From the NCBI GenBank assembly GCA_002309655.1, contig DBXM01000051.1:11313-75312 (forward strand): a stretch of DNA of 64,000 bases, in the 5' to 3' direction. A program made the position numbers and the translations under genes. Each line of letters begins with the position of its first letter. Within the stretch, counting starts at the first letter, position 1. Origin of the DNA: Mageeibacillus sp. UBA1212. GTDB taxonomy: Bacteria; Bacillota; Clostridia; UBA1212. Positions 59,155 through 64,000 of the stretch are shown here, piece after piece. The notes beneath the pieces were generated by a model. That model had not been told where the DNA came from, searched no databases, and saw only the letters and a program-made list of their open reading frames with translations.

Positions 59155-59234
59155 TCGTTGCATTCCGGTTAAGGAACAATCAGGGATAATCCGGGATAAA
59201 AAAAGCTTAAATCATTCCTCATTTCTAATTCCAA

Positions 59235-59264
59235 TTGACACCTTCCCGCTCCCGGTGGTATACT
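59235..59264 (+). promoter_or_regulatory. Sigma-A promoter of pepF
   Basis: TTGACA (59235-59240), 18-base spacer, TATACT (59259-59264). It spans the in-frame GTG at 59255, so that is not the start. Confidence 0.85.
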
Positions 59265-59308
59265 TTTACATAACAAACAGCGGCCGGAAGCCGCGGACGG
59301 AGGCAATT

Positions 59309-61111
59309 ATGAGCGAAAACAGACTGCCGAAGCGCAGCGAAGTAAAAGAAGAATTCACCTGGAATCTGAAAGACATTTTCGAGAGCGACGAAGCCTGGAA
59401 CGAGGCGTGCGAAAAAGCCGCGGCGTACCCCGGAAAGATCGCGTCGTTCGCGGGAAAGATCTCGCAGAGCGCGGCCGACCTGCTGGCGTTTCTGAAACTT
59501 GAAGACGAGATCGACGTCGAAATGGGCAAGGTCTACGGCTACACTTCACTTAAGAGCGACGAGGACACCGGCAACTCCACGTATCAGGTCATGAAGGGCA
59601 AGGCGTTCAACGTTTACGTCGCGATAATGGGTGCCGGCGCGTTCTCGACCCCCGAGCTCATCTCGATTCCCGACGAAAAAATCGAGGCGTTTTTCAAAGA
59701 AGAGCCCGCGCTTGAAGAGTACAGACGAGTCATTGAAAGAATCAGACACATAAAAGATCACGTGCTCAGCACCGAGTGCGAGACGCTTCTGGCGCAGGCC
59801 CGCGAGATGGCGCAGGGGCCCGACAAGATCGGCGGCATTCTCCGCAACGCTGACATGAAGTACCCCGACGTTCTTGACAGCGAAGGGAATTCCCACCCGC
59901 TCAGCAGCGGAACGTTCGTGCTCCTGGAGGAAAGCGAGGACCGCGTGCTCCGCGAAAACGCGTTTAAGGCGGCCTACGGCAAGTTCGGCGAACTCAAGAA
60001 TACGCTCGCGGCCATTCTCGACGCCCAGTTCAAGCAACTGGTCTTCTTCACCAACGCGCGCAAATACGGTTCGACCCTCGAGGCGGCCCTTTTCAGAACC
60101 GAAGTGCCCGTTTCCGTTTACATGAACCTCATCGAGGCCGTTCACGCGAATCTCGACAAGATGTACAAATACGTGGCGCTCCGCAAGAAGCTGCTCGGCG
60201 TGGAAGAGCTTCACATGTACGACGTCTACGTGCCGATCGTTCCCGAATCCTCGATGAAAATGACTTTCGAGGAGTCGAAAAAGATCATTCTCGAGGCGCT
60301 CTCGGTGCTCGGCAGCGACTACACCGACCTTCTGAAGATGGGCTTCAACAACCGCTGGATCGACGTCTACGAGAACGAAGGCAAACGCAGCGGCGCGTAC
60401 TCATCCGGAAGCTCCAGGCCCCACCCGTACGTCCTCCTCAACCACAAGGACAACCTTGACTCATGCTTCACGATCGCGCACGAAATGGGCCACGCGCTCC
60501 ACAGCTACCACAGCACGAAATACCAGCCTGTTTGCACGTCCGACTACGTGATCTTCGTCGCGGAAGTCGCCTCGACCGTCAACGAGGTGCTGCTGATGAA
60601 GTACATGCTCTCCAAAACCACCGAAAAGAAAGAGCGCGCGTATCTCATCAACCACTTCCTCGAGCAGTTCAAGGGCACGGTCTACAGACAGACGATGTTC
60701 GCAGAGTTCGAGCTTACAATGGGCAAAATGGCCGAAAACGCCGAAACCCTCACCGCCGACAGCCTCTGCGCGAAGTACCACGAGCTCAACAAGCTCTACT
60801 TCGGACCCGACATGGTCTCCGACGACGAGATCGCCCTCGAGTGGGCGCGCATACCGCACTTCTTCTACGACTACTACGTATTCCAGTACGCCACCGGTTT
60901 TTCTGCCGCCGTCGCCATCGCAGAAAAGATTCTCTCCGAGGGCGAGCCTGCAGTCAAGGCCTACAAGAAGTTCCTCTCGTCCGGTTCCTCCGCCGACCCG
61001 ATCTCACTGCTTAAGATCGCGGGCGTCGACATGAGCACGCCCGACCCGGTCAACGCAGGGTTGAAGCTCTTCGGCGAACTGGTCGACGAAATGGAGAAGC
61101 TCGCGGAATAA
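59309..61111 (+). CDS. pepF: Oligoendopeptidase F (M3 family)
   Basis: A 600-residue cytoplasmic zinc metallopeptidase of family M3 that cleaves oligopeptides. The HExxH site is TIAHEMGHALHS (H391, E392, H395) with a downstream Glu in VAEVASTVNEVLL. EVPVSVYMNLIEAVHANLDKMYKYVALRKK and the C-terminal FQYATGFSAAVAIAEKILSEG are family features. ATG 59309 with GGAGG six bases upstream; the promoter rules out 59255. Probably scavenges peptides. Flanked by two similar terminators. Confidence 0.95.
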   Translation: MSENRLPKRSEVKEEFTWNLKDIFESDEAWNEACEKAAAYPGKIASFAGKISQSAADLLAFLKLEDEIDVEMGKVYGYTSLKSDEDTGNSTYQVMKGKAFNVYVAIMGAGAFSTPELISIPDEKIEAFFKEEPALEEYRRVIERIRHIKDHVLSTECETLLAQAREMAQGPDKIGGILRNADMKYPDVLDSEGNSHPLSSGTFVLLEESEDRVLRENAFKAAYGKFGELKNTLAAILDAQFKQLVFFTNARKYGSTLEAALFRTEVPVSVYMNLIEAVHANLDKMYKYVALRKKLLGVEELHMYDVYVPIVPESSMKMTFEESKKIILEALSVLGSDYTDLLKMGFNNRWIDVYENEGKRSGAYSSGSSRPHPYVLLNHKDNLDSCFTIAHEMGHALHSYHSTKYQPVCTSDYVIFVAEVASTVNEVLLMKYMLSKTTEKKERAYLINHFLEQFKGTVYRQTMFAEFELTMGKMAENAETLTADSLCAKYHELNKLYFGPDMVSDDEIALEWARIPHFFYDYYVFQYATGFSAAVAIAEKILSEGEPAVKAYKKFLSSGSSADPISLLKIAGVDMSTPDPVNAGLKLFGELVDEMEKLAE

Positions 61112-61144
61112 AAGCGGGACTTGTTTCTTTACCTAAATATAGCG

Positions 61145-61185
61145 AAAACGCGGCGCTGTTCCGAAGTGGTTCAGCGCCGCGTTTT
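61145..61185. terminator. Bidirectional terminator between pepF and the alpha-galactosidase
   Basis: AAAACGCGGCGCTG (61145-61158) pairs with CAGCGCCGCGTTTT (61172-61185), 14 bp perfect, ending in TTTTT on the plus strand and AAAA-derived T-tract on the minus strand, so it can stop both convergent genes. Confidence 0.9.
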
Positions 61186-61223
61186 TATTAATATAAGAAG
61201 TTTCTGACTGAGGACATTATTAA

Positions 61224-62348
61224 TCAATCTCTGATCAGCCTTGCTCTGATAAGCTTCGCGGAGTGCGGCGCGAGACCGGTCACGAAGATGTCCCTGTGCT
61301 CGCCCAGACTCTGCATCTCCCAGACGTCGAAAAGCCTGAGCCTGACGCCGGTCGAGCGGTTGAGGCCGAGGTCGGTAAAGCTGATCGGGAAGCCCTTGTT
61401 CTCGTCGGTCATATTGAAAATACCGAACACGATGTCGCCGTTCTCCATGTGGCGCACCCAGACGTCGGCGTTCTCGCCGCAGCTCATAAGGAGGTACGGT
61501 TCCCTGTAGGCGACATCCTGGTTGATGGCGATGACGGCCTTGTTCTGGAGGATTGCCTTCGTCTCCGCGGTCTGCGTTCTGATGTCGCTGCCTATCATCA
61601 GCGGCGAGCCGAAGAATGACCAGATCGAGAAGTGGGTCTTGTACTCCTCTACGGTGCAGCCGCCCTGCTTGACGTTGCCCTTGTCGAACATGCCGACGAT
61701 GAGCATGTCCATGTCGTTGAAGCAGCCGTGGCCGTTGTACTCGTAAATACCCTTCTGCATGTTGTAGATCGCCTTCACGGACTCGAACGAGTCGACAATG
61801 TCGCCGGTCGAACGCCACAGGTCAGCGCCGGTTGATTTGATCCAGCGGTGTGTCTCGTCGGCGCCCCAGCTGCAGGCGGAGAACACTATGTCGCGGCCGC
61901 AGTTCGCCAGCGCGAGGCCCATTCTTCTGTAGAGTTTCGCGCCGTTCTCGCTTGCGGGTTTGTAGCAGTAATCGTATTTCAGGTAGTCGACGCCCCACTC
62001 AGCGAACGTCTCCGCATCGATGAACTCGTACTCAAATGAAGCCGGGTATCCCGCGCAGGTGTAGTTGCCGCAGCAGGAATAGATGCCGAACTTCAGACCC
62101 TTGGAGTGAACGTAGTCGGCCAGCGCCTTGATGCCGTACGGGAATTTTTCGTGGTCGGGAACGAGGCGGTTGTTCTCGTCTCTCTGATGCTCGGACCAGC
62201 AGTCGTCGATGACGATGTACTCGTAGCCCGCGTCCAGATATCCGTCCTCGACCATCTTGTCGGCGACGCTTCTGATGAGGGCGTCGTTGATCTCGTGCGC
62301 GAACGTGTTCCAGGAATTCCATCCCATCGGGGGTTTGTTAACAAACAT
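61224..62348 (-). CDS. GH27 alpha-galactosidase
   Basis: A 374-residue glycoside hydrolase of family 27/clan D without signal peptide, so cytoplasmic. MGWNSWNTFAHEI opens the barrel; the nucleophile is D126 in DYLKYDYC and the acid/base is D183 in RSTGDI; GHGCFNDMDMLIVG, THFSIWSFFGSPLMIGSDIR and INQDVAYREPY are family features. It would release alpha-linked galactose from imported oligosaccharides. Start ATG 62348 with GGAGG upstream; terminator shared with pepF. Confidence 0.92.
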   Translation of the reverse strand: MFVNKPPMGWNSWNTFAHEINDALIRSVADKMVEDGYLDAGYEYIVIDDCWSEHQRDENNRLVPDHEKFPYGIKALADYVHSKGLKFGIYSCCGNYTCAGYPASFEYEFIDAETFAEWGVDYLKYDYCYKPASENGAKLYRRMGLALANCGRDIVFSACSWGADETHRWIKSTGADLWRSTGDIVDSFESVKAIYNMQKGIYEYNGHGCFNDMDMLIVGMFDKGNVKQGGCTVEEYKTHFSIWSFFGSPLMIGSDIRTQTAETKAILQNKAVIAINQDVAYREPYLLMSCGENADVWVRHMENGDIVFGIFNMTDENKGFPISFTDLGLNRSTGVRLRLFDVWEMQSLGEHRDIFVTGLAPHSAKLIRARLIRD

Positions 62349-62428
62349 AATAATCCTCCTTAATCACCGGTATACATAATCAAAATTGCCTATTTTTAGC
62401 GTGAATCCGCACAGGGAATCCGCACTTT

Positions 62429-63838
62429 TCACTCACCCGAAAGCGCCTTGTCGATGGCCGCGGCCGCAACCTTTCCGGCGCCCATAGCGGAAATGACCGT
62501 AGCCGCTCCGGTGACCGCGTCGCCGCCTGCGAAAACGTTCTCGCGCGAGGTAAGACCGTCTTCGTTGACGATGATTCCGCCCTTCCTGTTGACCTCGAGG
62601 CCCTTCGTCGTCGACTTGATCAGCGGGTTCGGGCTGGTGCCTATCGCGATGACCACCGCGTCCACGTCGAGAACAAACTCTGACCCCGCAACGGGTTCCG
62701 GCCGCCTTCTGCCGCCCTCGTCAGGCTCGCCCAGCGCCATTCTGACGCACTTGATGCCTGTCACAAAACCGTTCCTGGGGTCTCTCGGGTCGTCGGGATT
62801 GGTGTAGCCCAGCACCTCCACCGGGTTGCACAAAAGCCTGAAGTCGATTCCCTCTTCCTCGGCGTGCTCGACCTCCTCGCGCCTCGCCGGCAGTTCCTCC
62901 ATCGAACGCCTGTAGACGATGTAGACCTTTTCAGCCCCGAGCCTGAGAGCCGTCCTTGCCGCGTCCATTGCGACGTTGCCGCCGCCGACGACCGCCACGT
63001 TCCCGCCCTTCATGATAGGCGTGGTCGGGTGGTCGAGGTAGGCCTTCATAAGGTTGCTGCGGGTCAGGAACTCGTTCGCGGAGTAGACGCCCTTGAGGGA
63101 CTCGCCGGGAATGTTCATGAAGTTCGGAAGCCCCGCGCCGGAGCCGATGAACACCGCCTCAAAGCCGTCGTCAAAAAGCTCGTCTACCGTCAGCGTCTTG
63201 CCGATGATCACGTTGGTCTCGATGTCGACGCCCAGCTTTTTGAGCGTCTCGACCTCCTTCGCGACGATGCGCTTGGGAAGCCTGAACTCGGGAATTCCGT
63301 AAACGAGAACGCCGCCCGCGGTGTGGAGCGCCTCGAAAACGGTCACTTTGTAGCCTTTTTTCGCCAGATCGCCGGCGCAGGTAAGTCCGGAAGGTCCCGA
63401 ACCTACTATCGCCACGCGGTGTCCGTTCGAAGCGGGAACTTCGGGGTCTGCGCCTTCCTGCTCGTTGTGGCGGTCCGCGACGAACCTCTCAAGCCTGCCG
63501 ATTCCGACCGGCTCGAACTTGATGCCGAGCGTGCACTTCGACTCGCACTGGGACTCCTGGGGGCAGACCCTGCCGCAAACGGCGGGAAGCGAAGACGACT
63601 CGGTGATGATACCGTAGGCGCCCTCAAAGTCGCGTTCCTTCATTTTCGCTATGAAGTCGGGAATGCGGATGTTGACCGGGCAGCCGCTCACGCAGGGCCG
63701 GTTCTTGCAGTTGAGGCAGCGGAGCGCCTCCGCGACCGCGGTCTCTTCGTCGTAGCCGAGTGCGACTTCGTTGAAATTTCTCGCCCTTACAGCCGGCTCC
63801 TGGGTCGGCATTTCATGTTTTTTCGGAACAATAGCCAT
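62429..63838 (-). CDS. gltA: NADPH-dependent glutamate synthase small-subunit-like/NfnB-type flavoprotein
   Basis: A 469-residue FAD/NAD(P) oxidoreductase with an N-terminal [4Fe-4S] ferredoxin-type domain (C41, C44, C49, C53; second set C88, C92, C98, C102), an FAD motif VAIVGSGPSGLTCAGDLAKKG and a second Rossmann motif GGNVAVVGGGNVAMDAARTALRLG. VFAGGDAVTGAATVISAMGAGKVAA is typical. Annotated as GltA in genomes, but here it follows an NfnA/SudB-like gene (63854), which points to an electron-bifurcating NfnAB or sulfide dehydrogenase. ATG 63838, GGGGAGGG upstream. Confidence 0.9.
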   Translation of the reverse strand: MAIVPKKHEMPTQEPAVRARNFNEVALGYDEETAVAEALRCLNCKNRPCVSGCPVNIRIPDFIAKMKERDFEGAYGIITESSSLPAVCGRVCPQESQCESKCTLGIKFEPVGIGRLERFVADRHNEQEGADPEVPASNGHRVAIVGSGPSGLTCAGDLAKKGYKVTVFEALHTAGGVLVYGIPEFRLPKRIVAKEVETLKKLGVDIETNVIIGKTLTVDELFDDGFEAVFIGSGAGLPNFMNIPGESLKGVYSANEFLTRSNLMKAYLDHPTTPIMKGGNVAVVGGGNVAMDAARTALRLGAEKVYIVYRRSMEELPARREEVEHAEEEGIDFRLLCNPVEVLGYTNPDDPRDPRNGFVTGIKCVRMALGEPDEGGRRRPEPVAGSEFVLDVDAVVIAIGTSPNPLIKSTTKGLEVNRKGGIIVNEDGLTSRENVFAGGDAVTGAATVISAMGAGKVAAAAIDKALSGE

Positions 63839-63853
63839 TTTCGCGCCCTCCCC

Positions 63854-64000
63854 TCACTTGACTTCCTTTTTAAAGAGGCTGCAAGTCTCCTCGCGCGCCT
63901 GCCTCTCGAAATCCGCGTACATTCTGCCTCTCGACATCGCCTCGTCAAAATCGATCTCGTACGCGTTGAAATCCGGGCCGTCCACGCACGCGAATTTCGT
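63854..64000 (-). CDS. NfnA/SudB-type FAD/NAD-binding subunit (partial, C-terminal end)
   Basis: The last 48 residues of a dihydroorotate-dehydrogenase-electron-transfer/NfnA-type protein: KFACVDGPDFNAYEIDFDEAMSRGRMYADFERQAREETCSLFKKEVK; the N-terminal part lies beyond the right edge. The CVDGP signature and DFDEAMSR tail are characteristic of the sulfide dehydrogenase subunit SudB/NfnA. It ends with TGA 15 bases before the NfnB-like gene, so the two form an operon. Confidence 0.85.
   Translation of the reverse strand, partial: TKFACVDGPDFNAYEIDFDEAMSRGRMYADFERQAREETCSLFKKEVK

Noticed and set aside
1..64000. tRNA, rRNA or prophage genes
   Set aside because: I found no cloverleaf, rRNA segment, integrase or capsid/tail genes anywhere in the window.

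Overview
The window reads as chromosomal DNA of a fairly GC-rich Gram-positive-lineage anaerobe, most likely an uncultured gut-type Clostridia (Bacillota). The clues are a PdaA-like deacetylase pair, a zinc-ribbon L32, the DUF512-der-plsY string, phoH-ybeY, a DUF1667 glycerol-3-phosphate dehydrogenase operon, an NfnAB-like pair, many CotH/GH/CBM lipoproteins, and near-consensus sigma-A promoters (TTGACA-17-TATAAT) with Shine-Dalgarno sites of the GGAGG type. No rRNA, tRNA, CRISPR array, insertion sequence or phage module was seen.

Layout. 1-26.8 kb is entirely on the minus strand: folD (cut by the left edge), ftsK, a lipoprotein, two paralogous PdaA-like deacetylases separated by a small membrane protein and two tandem copies of a structured repeat, ilvE behind an attenuator-like leader, plsY, der, a DUF512 protein, rpmF, a three-repeat lipoprotein, a pair of ABC ATPase-permease fusions, an RluA-type pseudouridine synthase, a lipoprotein, a two-TM exported protein, an ANL ligase, ybeY and phoH. 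27-34.7 kb holds an organophosphate/MFS transporter, a YwaF-like membrane protein, then glpK with a monoacylglycerol-lipase-like hydrolase, a DUF4091 (GH123-like) protein and a Gfo/Idh/MocA oxidoreductase. 34.7-42 kb is a visibly AT-richer island: one 2122-residue RHS/YD-repeat protein with a HExxH-bearing C-terminal tail plus a small lipoprotein. 42.1-45.2 kb is a three-gene glycerol-3-phosphate dehydrogenase operon, so the RHS island sits between the two halves of a glycerol pathway. 45.3-49.7 kb carries exported and membrane proteins and a glycoside-hydrolase-like lipoprotein. 49.7-51.2 kb is a divergent control region: a third copy of the structured repeat with its own strong promoter on one side, and an HTH regulator with a BRO-N/Fic protein on the other. 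51.3-64 kb holds a CotH-type surface protein, a sugar isomerase-like protein, an SGNH hydrolase, a GH/CBM32-like lipoprotein, udk, pepF, a GH27 alpha-galactosidase and the NfnAB-like pair (cut by the right edge).

The most unusual element is a 164-212 nt structured repeat family (6661-6824, 6827-6998, 49716-49927). The copies share short invariant boxes and a common fold, while the long helices differ in sequence but keep their pairing, as expected of a selected RNA. Copy 3 is preceded by a TTGACA-17-TATCAT promoter that would start transcription about 15-20 nt before its first helix. I do not recognise the family. Other notable items are a deacetylase that has lost the TFD aspartate, a lipoprotein built of three IWNAGGPFP repeats, and a multi-half-site operator in front of the HTH-Fic pair.

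Limits: all calls come from reading the sequence; no database, folding or alignment program was run, and transmembrane and domain boundaries are approximate.
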